DNA of 64,000 nt from contig VXAA01003378.1 of assembly GCA_013399115.1 (NCBI GenBank), positions 164,594 to 228,593 on the forward strand, in the 5' to 3' direction. The DNA is from Anseranas semipalmata (Eukaryota > Chordata > Aves > Anseriformes > Anseranatidae). The notes below the pieces were generated by a model, which did not search any database, was not told the origin of the DNA, and saw nothing but the letters and a program-made list of their open reading frames with translations. Positions 12,501 to 24,448 of this stretch are shown here, piece by piece. The number at the start of each line of letters is the position of its first letter. The stretch's first letter is position 1. A program made the translations under genes and the position numbers.

Positions 12501-15500
12501 ACAATGTATGTATCCGTAGAAAACTGTATTATCTCAATGTTGTAAGAGAAGTTGCTGACTACTTAGGACTCCTAAAAATAGTCTTTTTTTATAAGTCCAA
12601 AATCCAGAATTTTCGCAAGTCTATGTATGTATATATAACAAATCACTCTTTTATAGAGAGGCATATAGTAAAATGTATTGTGTAAGAGACAAAATATATC
12701 AAAAACCTACTTCCTTGCTTTTCCTCTCACATACCTCCTTTAAGATTACATTTAACAATATAATAATAATTAAAATGAAAAAGCATTACGGACATCTTTG
12801 TTGTAGCATTTGTCAAAGGCACAACAGTGCATTGTTATGCTGTGATGCAATAACACAGATAATACAATATACTGCTTTCTCAACTAATTACCTGTGTTAT
12901 ATTTCAGATAAACTTGCTGAGTAACTAAATGGATGTGTTATTCCTATATAATTTTGATAAGATTAATTAATTTTATCTTCATCAGTACGGTGTTTGGAAA
13001 CTGTTTCTTCTTTCTCCAACTACCTTTTTCTGTTTCATAAAGACAAAGTATTTTGTCTTGTCATATTTTCATATTATCCAAGAGTAAGTAAAACAAAAAT
13101 ACTCAAATGTTCATATCTTTTCAAGATTACGATGGCACAAACTGATGAAGTGGTTACATTCAAAATTCTTTTATAGGCAAAAAGAAACACAACACTTAAA
13201 CATGAAGTTCAATTAATGTTCTAATGGTCTAATAAAAAAAATACAGCATTTACTATTATTAGTCCAGTTGCAACATTTAAGAAGACAACTAAGACCAGCA
13301 TATACTTGAACATCCTCAAATCTGTCCCTTTTCCCTGGTGCTATGTTCACCACCCAAGACTCTCCTCGGTCCTCAGCTTTCAGTTGTTCTGGAGAAGTGC
13401 ATAGCTGGAGAGAGGATGACGGGCCATCATTGGAAATTTGAGTCCTCCCCCACGAGAAGTACAGCTCACACTGAATGTTTCCTTCTCATCAGATTGAATC
13501 TGCTTGGAGATATTTTTCTATTTTCTAGCATAGTGTTTACATTTTTCATTGATTCCCATCTAAGTTTGACTCTCTTCACCAGTTACCTGTTAGAAAAAGT
13601 AACAAAAAAGCCTTCTCTGGCTCCAATTAACAGAAAGGGCTGTTAGCTAATCTGTGGCTGTGGAGGTTTGCTAGACATCTACTGTCTGTATTTGGTGTTT
13701 ACATTGCTAAGCTAAAACAAGTTAGCAGCAGTTGCTTTCCTTTCACAGCTTAAAACAAGAAAAAATCAGCCTGCCTAAGGCAATGAGTCCAGATACCTGA
13801 CACTATCAGGTCAGTACACAGTGGTGGCCTTCTACGAGTGATGGCAAAACTGTATTCACTACACTACAAACTATTTCTCAGACCAGCTCTGTAGTACCTT
13901 ATCTGATGATAAGTAGGGAAGCCACAATGCCTCAAGTAAGCTCTGAAATTGAAATTTTAAGGAAAATGGCTTAGGGGTTGTTTCTTCTTTTCAGGAAAAA
14001 AAAAAAGTTATGGCAGAGGAAGTTAATGGCATGTTATTTTTTTGCTAGAAAGATGAATCTTAGCTGGGGAGTGCTCATTTTAGCAATGTGAATATTGGGA
14101 ATGGAATTTTAAAGCAGTCTATTGTTCAGACTTGGCACTATTTCCCTTGGTGTCTCCAGCATGCTTGTTTCCAAGATTTACATCTACATGTAAGTGATGT
14201 TATCCCCACTTAATAACACTAATATAAATAAAAACAAATATTTAGAAAAGTTTAGGCTAGAGGAGACTCCTCATTTCTTTCTGCATATTTTTATTCTTTT
14301 CTTGAAAACAAGGCAGATTTCATAGATTCTCAATTCTACAATGGGCCTTAAGGAGAGGAAAAAAAGCCAAATGGAATTGTTCCTCTATTGAACGCTTGCT
14401 TCATTTCTTCTTGGGCACTATACAATTGATGCATGCTTTTTCATATGAACCTACTTTTACCGATGAAAGGCAATCAGATTCTGTGTAATTTGTAATTTAG
14501 TAATTACAACTACTGATTGGATTTCAGGTCTCTGTATGTGCCCATAACTATGTTTATGGAAGGCTAATGTGAACTAATGGGAGAAAAATACTGGTGCATT
14601 TTCTGATTCTTCACTGCCGTTTCCTGGTACATATACACTGTTGGTTTGGTAATATATTGCTATATTGTTTTACAGAACTGTACTTCAAAGGAACTGTGAT
14701 CTATGAATAACATTTCTTTAAAGAAGGGTTAAAGTAATTTTCTTTGTAGCTTGAAATCTGTGTTCACATACAGTAACTTTCAGCATATTCATTAAAAAAA
14801 CATAATTCCCTTTATTCTTCCCAAAGTCTCACACTTTCAACTGTTCCCAACTGTAAATCGAAGCCCAGTGAAATCTAATTGCCTGGTGCACAACCTGAGA
14901 GACATTTAAAGAGAAATTAGAAACTCTAATTATCTGCTAACTTTCCTCCATTTATGTTACATTTGCAAATTTAACTTCCCATCCCTTTATTTTTCTGTCT
15001 ACTGCTTTAATTTTGGCTTTTCGTTATTAGTAGCCCTGAACTGTTGTCTAGCTGCATCAATATACAGTTAAGTTTTCCTAAATGAACATAAATCAGTTTA
15101 TTTCCTGATGTTTATGTTGCAATCAGAATTCTCAGAAGAGATTTGTTGCATGTTATTCTGGAGAACTTTGTTACGAAAAGACCACATAGGATGGTCCAAG
15201 TATTATTAGAACACGGAGGGACATTCTCATTCCTGAGGGTATGGAATGAAGGAAATGGATTTTACCCCCAAACTGTGTTTGTCTCACCATCCTTTCAGCT
15301 GCTGTTACATCTAATATGAGTGTTATTTTCCTCAGCTTACCATACACTGTGCAGGGTGTTGGTTTGAGACAAATTCATTTCAAGTGCCCATTATTTAGCT
15401 TGTATATTGAATGTAAAATGTGATGTACAGTGAACTCATAATTTTAAATTAGCGTTATAGTGGTGTTTCCCATGTATATGGAATATGTTTGAACTTTTGA

Positions 15501-16466
15501 ACTTTTCATATCTTGTGTGTGTGTGTGTTGACTTCCATGGAATACTCAAAAAGCTGAATTCAAGCACTGCAAGTTTGTAAGGTTAAAACATAAGAGCACA
15601 AGACTGTTTGTATGAAGATAAAAGTTCAGCTATCCCAGTGTCCCATGTCTAACAGCAGCCTACAGAATATGCTTAGGAAAGAACAAACAAGACAAACTTG
15701 TGGTGCTCATTTCCCCAGGTATCCTCCCATCCTCCAGAAAGCTGCAGTTCAGAGTCTAGCTCACCATAGATAGCTCCCCATGTTCAGCAGCCCTTGTTTT
15801 GTTTGTAGTAACTTTTTTTCAACCTCTGTAAACTTCTGATGATCACAAAATCCTCTGGCAAGGACTCGCAAGCTTAATTGCAAGTTGTTTGAAGATGTGT
15901 TTTCTTTAGTTCATTTTGCATTTGCTGTCTGATATTTTTATGTGATATGCCATAGTTCTTTTATGGAAAGTATAAATTTGTCCATTGTTTATATAACAAC
16001 CTGAGTGCATCATCCTCTCAGTAGACCATTTATGAGAAAATGAATCTTGCCCACTGGGTGTGCAGCTATTTGTTGGATAAGAGTGTGATATAGGAGATAA
16101 AGCTATCTGGGATTTAGTCCTGCTTTTGGAAGGTGTTTCTGGTTCTAGGTAACATTTACAGAGGGAACAAATATGCTTATTGTGATGGTTCTCTTCAGAG
16201 AGAAAAGTTTAAAGAAAGAAATATTATCTTAAAATTAGTTTGATCTGGGAGACCCAAACTAATATTCTAATCACATGGCTCTTCCAGGACACTATAATAA
16301 AGTTCAGATAAAGCAGTGTTATATGATTTTCATATATTGAAGCTAACATCAGCATATTTAGGCCTACCTTAATTCTGAATTTCTTTGATTTTTACTACAT
16401 GCTTTATAAATGTTATGTGTTACCCTTAAATTCTTGGAGTCTCCAGTGTTACTTGTATGTAGATGT
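9585..16466. other. AT-rich non-coding sequence, no gene seen
   Basis: Open frames stay at or below about 102 codons (13338-13646, +) with no recognisable product. The block holds T-rich stretches near 10511-10546, a poly-T at 12464-12485 and a short TG run near 15514-15528. A patch with several TAAT cores at 14874-14940 is described under findings. No interspersed repeat was recognised. Confidence 0.58.
12464..12485. repeat. poly-T run (22 bp)
   Basis: Twenty-two consecutive T bases. No element with a 3' end abutting this run is recognisable, so it is called only as a homopolymer and not as a retrotransposon tail. Confidence 0.95.
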
Positions 16467-16498
16467 TTGTTGTTGTTGTTGTTATTGTTGTTGTTGTT
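16467..16498. repeat. (TTG)n trinucleotide microsatellite
   Basis: About ten TTG units interrupted by a single TTA. Read on the + strand in one frame it gives a cysteine run, and on the - strand an asparagine run. Both resulting open frames are repeat artefacts. Confidence 0.93.
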
Positions 16499-19400
16499 CT
16501 TTTTCTTATTTAGAAATATTTGTGTTTCCATACAGTCTGAATAGGTTAGTACTGAAGGACAAAGCATTACTGAGACAAATGTCCATAATTCTGTGGACAA
16601 CACTAAGTGTTACGAGCTCTGAGTCATTTCCAGTTGAGCCTGCTCTAGAACCACTGTTATAATAGCTGCCTAGTGAGGCAGAGCTGCTCAGTTTAGATGC
16701 AGTGCTGTGTTAAGCAGTTAAACTGCTATATGTATCAAGCTACTGCCATTGTATAGAAACTGTGGATGCACTTTCAGGAGAACTCAACATGACTCTGTGT
16801 ATGGAATATAAGTGCCCTAATTACTCATTTGTCATATACAGACAAAGATACTATATAGAAAATGATTAAGAGGCTATTGTTTGTACACAGATGTCTTTTT
16901 TTTTCCTGCATGCACATGAAGCAGCTGTACAACTTATGCTTTCTATAAGGTATGTAACATATATGAAATATCTGTAAAAGGTATTTTTAGGACTTGAAAT
17001 TCTGCATAACTCCCATGACATTACTGGGAGTATACAAACTGAAATGAAACCTTATTCTTAAAAATAAATAAATAAGTAAAATCTTTATTATTCATAGATA
17101 CTTAAATCTGCAAATTGAAGATATCTCTTTCAGAGTTGTTCAGTTTCAAAATTACATTCCTGCTAATCCACACATGAACTATGAAAATAATATTTCATTT
17201 TCTACTCTTCTTTTGTACTTATGTAGGTTTTTCAAAAAGAATTGATTATATGACTGCATGCTAGAAAGCTTGCCTGATTGTTCCCCACTATATCAGCTGG
17301 TCTAATAAAAGATATTGCCTCTGCCAACAAACCTCATTTCTTACTTCTGAAACTGCTTTAGAAACTTGTCTGCTTTCTGGAAAAATATTAGAGAAATGAT
17401 GATTACCCAGCAACCAGTTGTCTAAAAATGACGCACCTAATGCTAGAAAATGTATCAAACATGAAATATGCTATAATTTTATATCAATGATGGAATAACT
17501 TTGCATCATTTAACATTGTAACTCATGTAATTTTTTTTTACAGCTTAGTGATAGGAAAGTAAATTATTAAGAAATAACAATACGTGCTTAAGGACTAAGA
17601 AACTCACAGTTATCACTAAAATTTTAACCAGATATACTGTAAGTTAAATGCCTTAGCAAATAAAAATAAATTTGATTTCTACTTAGGTATTTATAAGGTG
17701 CCAATTACCAGTAAATAATGTACTAATACAAATTTAATGATATTAATGCTGGGAGATTACTTCTGCATATGGAATGTGATAGAAAATATACTTTGAAAGG
17801 CTCACTTCAGTTTTTGACTGGTAATTATTGCATTCAACCAATTTCATATGACAAATGAATAGGAAAAAGGCATTTGGTAAAAACAATGTGGTCATACATG
17901 TTGAAGACTGAGAGTGAACTCTGGTCAAAGTGGAGGTATTTTGTCAGGTCAGTAGAATCTGACCTTCTTATTTTAAATTTTGATTCTGCAATCTTATCTA
18001 CTGAAATCTCCCCCACTAAAGATTCTACATCCTTATGTTGAATATATATCTGGGTGACATTGCTAGACCTGGAACTTAAGAGCAAATCTGAGAAAAAACT
18101 TAAATGTGTCTAATTTGTACTCGCACAGTGCGACTACTAAAACCTATAATTTCTGAGGTCATTAAGTGTCACCAGATTTGTCCGTAAATTTGTGTGGTGT
18201 CAAATGTTCCCAGTATAGGTATACACATATACTAGGCTTCCCTCCAGCCTTGAGCTCAGACAAGAATAGGAATTTGGTGTTTAGTTGGGATCTAAAAATG
18301 TGAAAGCAATGACAGTAGCTATTCTCTGTTAAGCAACAGTGTAGTGGTCCAAAAAGCTGTCTAGGGGCAGAGATCACACACCCTCAAAGGAATTGCAGCT
18401 CAGACCTGCATCACCCACCACAGCCTGTCCCACAGCAGCCCATCTTCAGCTACAGCTACCCATGCCCAAGGACACTTCTGGGAAGGCCGCACATAGACAC
18501 ACAGTAAAAGTTAGCTGGGTAGGAGTTGTTTTTCATACCATGCAACAAATTTTAATAGTTGGTAATCACTCTGTTTTAGATTCAAAATGCTTCTTTTGCC
18601 TTCTCATAAGATTTCTTACATGTCTTAATTTCTGATGGTGTCTATCTCTAAGCTAATCATTCCAAGTGTCTGTTGTAATCAGTGGAGTTCTAATCAGTAT
18701 CATCTGGGGTAATTATTTGCATTCTGAAGTAGATATCTAAAAGAAACCAAATTAATTGCATCTTGAAAGTGGCTATTTCTTGCCATTTGGCCGTAAAGAA
18801 AATAGGAGGACTATCTTAATGTCTGTAATCTGTGTTATAGAGCCATAAAGTTAGCTAAGATGAATGGTATAATTGAGCTGTAAGACATTTTTGAACAGCG
18901 TAGTCATCTTTAGAAGTGTTTTTGAAACTATTTTTTGTGACAACATAGATAATTTCTATTAGTTCCTTTTGTGGGCCCTATTTGCCTCCATAGATGCCAC
19001 AAATGCATTTTGCTTGTTTTTCTTTCCCTTGTTATCAAATCCTGATTTCAAAGTTATCTGAAGTTTTATATATGAGACTAACTGTGAAGTGCTTACAATA
19101 TTTCTGTGCATGTTGGAATTACACCAGTTTTGCAACCCTCAGTATGAAACTACTATCAGCTGTGCAGTAGAGAGACTTTGTCTTCTACTGGGAACTCCAT
19201 ACAGAAGTGATGCCTGGAATGAAGCTTAGGTGCATTCTCTATTTCAGTTTACAGCAATCTGTGTACTTTGGCTTTTATGATCTGACAGTATCATCAAGTA
19301 GCATGTTCCTTTTGCACTGGAGAGCTTCAGTGTGTTTAGCTGCCTGTACCTGCTCCTTAGGAAGACTGTGTAAATATCACCGCGGTGGAAAATGAGCTAA

Positions 19401-22400
19401 TCTGGGATTCTTGCTGTTCTTAGTTATACACTGTTTTCAATTTAATATTTTGCGGGTACTAAGCTAAGTTCTTTCAACAAATGCCAGAACCACTTCATTG
19501 TAATGTTTTTGTCAAGTGAAGGGACTCAGACTATTTTATTTGGGAAAGCCCTGTGCTGGAATATATGGCAAAGTGTTGAGGTACACATATTCACCTCAGC
19601 ATTGTATTTTTATATCTACCATAATGTGGTTTCAAGGCAACCCTGTGTTTGTATTTAAGGCTCAAATGATGATGCTTATGTTTCTCTCGCATGTATCTTG
19701 TGAGCAGAATCTGTTCTGTTAGGAGTAAAAGAAAATATTTTTCTACTTAGATTTTATTTACTTAATACCTCTCCTGTTTTTCTGTAGCTAAGCACTGACA
19801 TAGTCCATAAAGAGTAGATCAAATACTTAAGACAGTGTGGTGGCCAGTTGCATCTCTTGTTATTTCTTGAAGTTAGAGAAAATATGGATAAGTAGGTCAA
19901 CAAATTAATGAGTTTGTTTGTTGTGGCTCGCAATCATCCATGAAAAACATAACATCATAGTTTTGTAAAGATAGTGTGAGTTCATGTGTCTGCTTTCATT
20001 TTAATTTCATTTGCATAATTAAATTATCCCTTTTGTGGGTCAGTCAGGGCCTAACAGCCTGACCCTGCTTTCCCACATTTACATTGACATCTTCAGTTAC
20101 TTGTGAATGGTTCTGGAAGAATTCACAGTATATAATTATGTTAACAAAAGGGCATTAAAATAATAAGTATTGAAATTCACACAAGCCAACAAGTCTTTTA
20201 TTTAAAAGCTTAAATGTTTCTTTGTTATACACACAAAAAAAATGCATCCTTTGGCTTAAAATTCTTCCTCTTCTAGGGTCATTCTTCAGTATTTTTTTTT
20301 TAATTAATTAATGTATTTATTTATTTTGAGAGAGAGAGAGAATCAAATACAAATACTTTTCTAGGGCTGGAAAAAATGTCTTAATTCAGGGCTTTAGGAA
20401 ATCATTCATTCCTCATATGAGCAATCTGTTTTTTTTGCTGTATTTGATTATAATTGTTCTAGGTAATTATGTTCTCATCTGTATGGGTATACACATCAGG
20501 GGTTTTGCAAATTAAACATATCTTCAGCTAAAGCTGGAACTACAAAATAATGTATTTTTCTAAAGGAAACAGAAATATTTTGAAGGTTTGTCAGAACTCC
20601 TGACAAAAAATAGATTAGCATGTCAGCTGAGCAGCACACCTTACCGTGCAGTTTACTACCAGCCTACCTTGCTCCCTATTCTCCTCAATAGCTTGTTTAG
20701 CATGCTATAAAACTCTCCAGTATCTTGCTGTCTCAGCATACCTGCGCACTTCCTGCCTTGTCTGACTTCTGATTTGGGGGATCTTGCTGAAGTTTATTTA
20801 ACTACTTAAGATCTCAATTCACCTAAAAAGAAAGTATTCTGAAACAGTATAAAATTGTTAAAAACGCGTAACTTCTTTTTTCCTTCAGAAACTTTTTCTT
20901 TGTTGAGTAGAAATTCTGCTTTAAGGTCAGTTGTAAGTGTATAGGTAAATAAATAAATTTAAACAGTTCACATGAATTCTTTGTACGTCCTTAATCTAGA
21001 GACTTTTAGCAAAAAATAATTTCCTAGAAAACAAAACAAAACAAACCAAAAAAACCCACATCATTGGACTAATTTCTTCTGGGATAAAAAGAGACAAAAG
21101 TTTCAAGAATCAGTTTGGAAGCCACTATTACAGCACAGTGACAGCTGTTATCCTAGTAGAGGCTCCATAGACAAAATATGAAGGCTTGTTCTCTGTTTCT
21201 GCTACCATGTATTGCAGAAGAGGAATTACAGTCGAAAGTGAATTGAAGGTGGTTGTGCTTACTTTACAGCTTCAATCAAATAACAGGTGTTGTCTTGGCT
21301 ATGGGTTCATAGAGACAAAAGATTTTTTTTCGTTTTTTTTGCTATACATAGCACATGATTATATTGTTCAGATGCTTTATTTTAGAAGCTCCATTGTCTG
21401 TGTTTTTTCCCACTTTCTTTGCACCAGAGTATACCGAATCTTCAGTCACCTCCTGAAATGTTCAGAAACTTAGCATCTAAGAAACTCTCAGACTACTCCT
21501 TCACTTCTGTTGTGTTTAACCTAAAATAATAATGAAAAAAAAGACAACATAGGAGGAAAAACAAACAAAGAAACAACAACAGATAAGTATATGGTGAGAA
21601 ACAGATGTAGGAGGGATGACAGCAAAGCAGAAGGGCTTTCAAGTCTTCAGCTAGATCTTCAAACGAGTATGAAATAGCTTAAGCTTGTTGACCTGTAGAA
21701 TTTTTTAAAAGGCTTTGCTATTTATCAGAAGAATCTAGGGTTTGTATTTTCATTCTAATTCTTGTTACAAAAGTATTGAAAACAAACACCCATACAGAAG
21801 TGTTTCCTTTTTGTTAGTCTTTTGCCCTGTCCATGCTCCAAGAGACATAGACTACTCTAATGAACTGAAAGCACCCTGGCCCCAGATTTTTCACCTGGTT
21901 AATTACCTTACTGCCTCACATCAGTCATAAGTTATATTTCTCAGGTGACTCAGCAAAGTAGTCCATGTACTTTTGAGTATTCTTTGAGTATTTAGACTTG
22001 GTATTTCTGCTCGTAAAATGATGTAATGACCCTTCTCTAATTTTCAAGAATGTCGTAAGGCTTGTTTTACCGATGTTATCAAAGTACTGTGACTGTGGTA
22101 CATTGTGCCTTAGAAAAGTCAATGCATGAATAAAAATCAGAGGTATGGCCTTGAGTGGGATCCAAGGATCCTCAGATGTTCTAATTGTAGTGAGCAACCT
22201 ACAGAGAGAAGTGTGCACACCCATGGAAAAGGTTATTTGTCTCTTGCTTAGTATCTCAGAATTATAATTTTATTATGAAATACAAAGCCAGCAAAATGTA
22301 GGGGCCTAGCCTTTGAATCCTGCAGAATGGGTGTGCTACCTGCAATGAGATTTGTTTGCCAACCTCCTGAACAGGTTCCAACCAATTTGGAACATCTCAC

Positions 22401-23286
22401 TATTTTTTAAGGCATAAATTCTTTCATGACAGCTGGGATGACAAATTTGAAATGAATATTCTACAATCATGCTCGTGGGGAAAAGAATTACTGTACACGA
22501 GTCTATTAGACATGACCATCGGTTCCACAACCAGAGACAAGCGGAGCCTATTCTAACATCAGTGTTACATAATTAACTGCTGTATCTGTGCATGTCAAAC
22601 AAATTTCTAGAATACTTTTTCACAAATGATACAGTAATATTTTCCAATAGAGGTGTAAAGAAATCATGTTATGTTTTGAATTTCTGAGAAACATTCCTCT
22701 AAATGTTTTGATCCCAATTCTTTTCCCATGGCCATTTCCATGTTCTCCATCCTACTGTATGAGCATTGTTGACAGTTCAAACCCTCAGATGTGTATGATC
22801 TGGAGCAAAACAAAACAAGACACTACCTTTGATGTTGTATTTCCATGGTTTTTGATTTGTAGACTGCAGACTCCTGATGGGCTGTGAATTACTTTCAAGA
22901 AGTCAGGAAAAGAAGAGATGAGAAGAGAAGAGAAAATCATCACTGCTATAAAACAATCATGTGAGTTTTGTGAAGGAAGACTACCAACAGTGATGGGGGG
23001 AAACAATTTTTGAAATCAGAAAGCAAACTGTAAAATACCAGTATAACCAAACAAAGGCTTGATGGATAGATGGCTAATTGGCTACTCTGTTAAGTATTTT
23101 CCAGTGTGTCCAAGACAATATGACAGGTTTTAACTTCTTATAAACTAAATAAATGTTAAGAGAAAATTATGGTGATTGTATAAGTTGATTGTGCTGGCTT
23201 CGAGCTTGTCATTTTGCTAAGACTGTAGTCAAGAATAGCAGGAGTTTTAAGAGTATCACTGATTTCAGTAGGCATTACATGGATAT
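16499..23286. other. AT-rich non-coding sequence, no gene seen
   Basis: All open frames are shorter than about 100 codons and carry no recognisable motif. Small features are a GA run at 20328-20341 next to a TTAATTAATTAA stretch. A moderately GC-richer patch near 18370-18500 and another near 20620-20770 lack identifiable gene or repeat content. Confidence 0.58.
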
Positions 23287-23516
23287 TCTTATCTGCCGTT
23301 ACTGCCCATTGTTAATATCAACTTTAATTGGCAGTAAATTAATTTTCCCTAAGTTGAGTCTGTTTTGTCCGTGATGGCGGTTGGTAAGCGATGTCCCTGA
23401 ATTATCTTAACCCATGAGCTTTTCCGTCTTATTTTCTCCTCCAGCCCTGTTGAGAAGCGCGAGTGAGAGAGTGGGTGGGTGGGATTTTGTCCTTTAGTCA
23501 AGGTTAACTCACCACA
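23287..23516 (+). mobile_element. Diverged 3' fragment of an avian retroviral LTR
   Basis: The segment aligns by eye with the reverse complement of the first part of the LTR at 30170-30924. The shared words GTTGAGTCTG (23353) and GTGATGG (23371) keep the same 25-bp span as their reverse complements at 30313-30337, and both copies have an AACCC.TGAGC block downstream. It ends in CACCACA at 23516, the expected CA terminus of an LTR. Only the R/U5-like end is present; U3 is missing or too diverged to see, and the first 40 bp or so are less certain. No gag, pol or env sequence is adjacent. It explains a clump of six CpGs in an otherwise CpG-poor region. It is probably older than the 30.2-kb copy. 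Confidence 0.78.
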
Positions 23517-23700
23517 CTACCCAAAGAGAGGAATATAGGGTTTTGTTTAAGTTTTATCTTCATTTTATGTAACTTCTGGCACTTTTTCAGATGTTACTTG
23601 GTGTCTTTTCACTGGATTTGCTAATCTGCTGTTCCAGAGCAGAAAGATACACCTCTAGTCAGGACACAGAGTGACAAAAGATACACATATGGTGGCTGTT

Positions 23701-23718
23701 AAAAAAAAAAAAAAAAAA
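23701..23718. repeat. poly-A run (18 bp)
   Basis: Eighteen consecutive A bases, about 185 bp downstream of the LTR fragment. No processed pseudogene or SINE body is recognisable directly upstream. Confidence 0.95.
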
Positions 23719-24192
23719 GTTACTTTACATTTCACTTCGGAGTGTTTTTTGGGGGTTTTTCCTATTTTGCCTTTGGTTTATCTTTTTTTAGAGGATTAAG
23801 AGCATCGACTGAAATTCCCTGGTACAGAAAATATATCTTAGTCAAAACAATAGAGACTAAGGAATATTTTGTCTTTCTATAAGGTAGAGGTTTTTCCCAT
23901 TACAGCTGAAGAAGAAAGAATCCCTATTGCTTCATTAACTTCAATGCGTTGTTATATCTTAGAAGAAGAAAAAATGCAGTTAATAAATTTGGATGCATTA
24001 ATTAAGGATTTTTAATATTGCCTTTGAATTCTATTAAACATTTTTCTTTATTGTTTCTGTGGAATTTGAGTCAATGGCTTTTCTTTTTTCAAAACTGCTG
24101 AAATCAATTTACTTCTACATTTTTAGCCTTCCTTTTTGACATAAGATGCATGGTATGAATGTTGAGACAAAGTATTTCTCGAAGCTCTTTTG

Positions 24193-24218
24193 TTGTTACC
24201 AAATAATTTTGGTAACAA
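24193..24218. repeat. Perfect 11-bp hairpin with 4-nt loop
   Basis: Left arm TTGTTACCAAA (24193-24203), loop TAAT, right arm TTTGGTAACAA (24208-24218). The arms are exact reverse complements. The stem is too short for a microRNA precursor, and no gene context suggests a regulatory RNA. It could form a cruciform or be the footprint of a template-switch mutation. Confidence 0.9.
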
Positions 24219-24320
24219 GCAAGTATGGACACACTGTCGCCTTTGTTTTTGCAGAAAGCCTAAGTATGCAGAGTCTTAGATATTCTCCTCATAGGTGTTG
24301 AGGAAGATGTTGCAAATATA

Positions 24321-24448
24321 TCCTTCTAATACCTGCAGTATGTTCATAGCCCTCAGGGTGCTTTTAATATGTTCCAATATGTTCTTATACTGCAGGTAAT
24401 AGGAGGATGTATGTTCAGAGTACTAAGGGTACTTTTAATATGTTCAAT
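24321..24448. repeat. Local duplication with one block inverted in place
   Basis: A 40-bp block at 24339-24378 recurs at 24410-24448, with 34 of about 40 positions the same and one single-base gap. The 21-bp block preceding copy 1 (24321-24341, containing ACCTGCAGT) reappears just before copy 2 in reverse orientation (24387-24407, containing ACTGCAGGT), matching at 19 of 21 positions. The order is thus arm, copy 1, inverted arm, copy 2. The simplest reading is a tandem duplication plus micro-inversion of one arm, or a single template-switching event. Potential stem: 21 bp with two mismatches and a 45-nt loop. Confidence 0.85.

Noticed and set aside
16364..16662. Frames with cysteine or asparagine runs
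   Set aside because: They are produced by the TTG microsatellite.
23368..23470. Small CpG-island promoter
   Set aside because: The CpG clump falls inside the LTR fragment and is explained by it.
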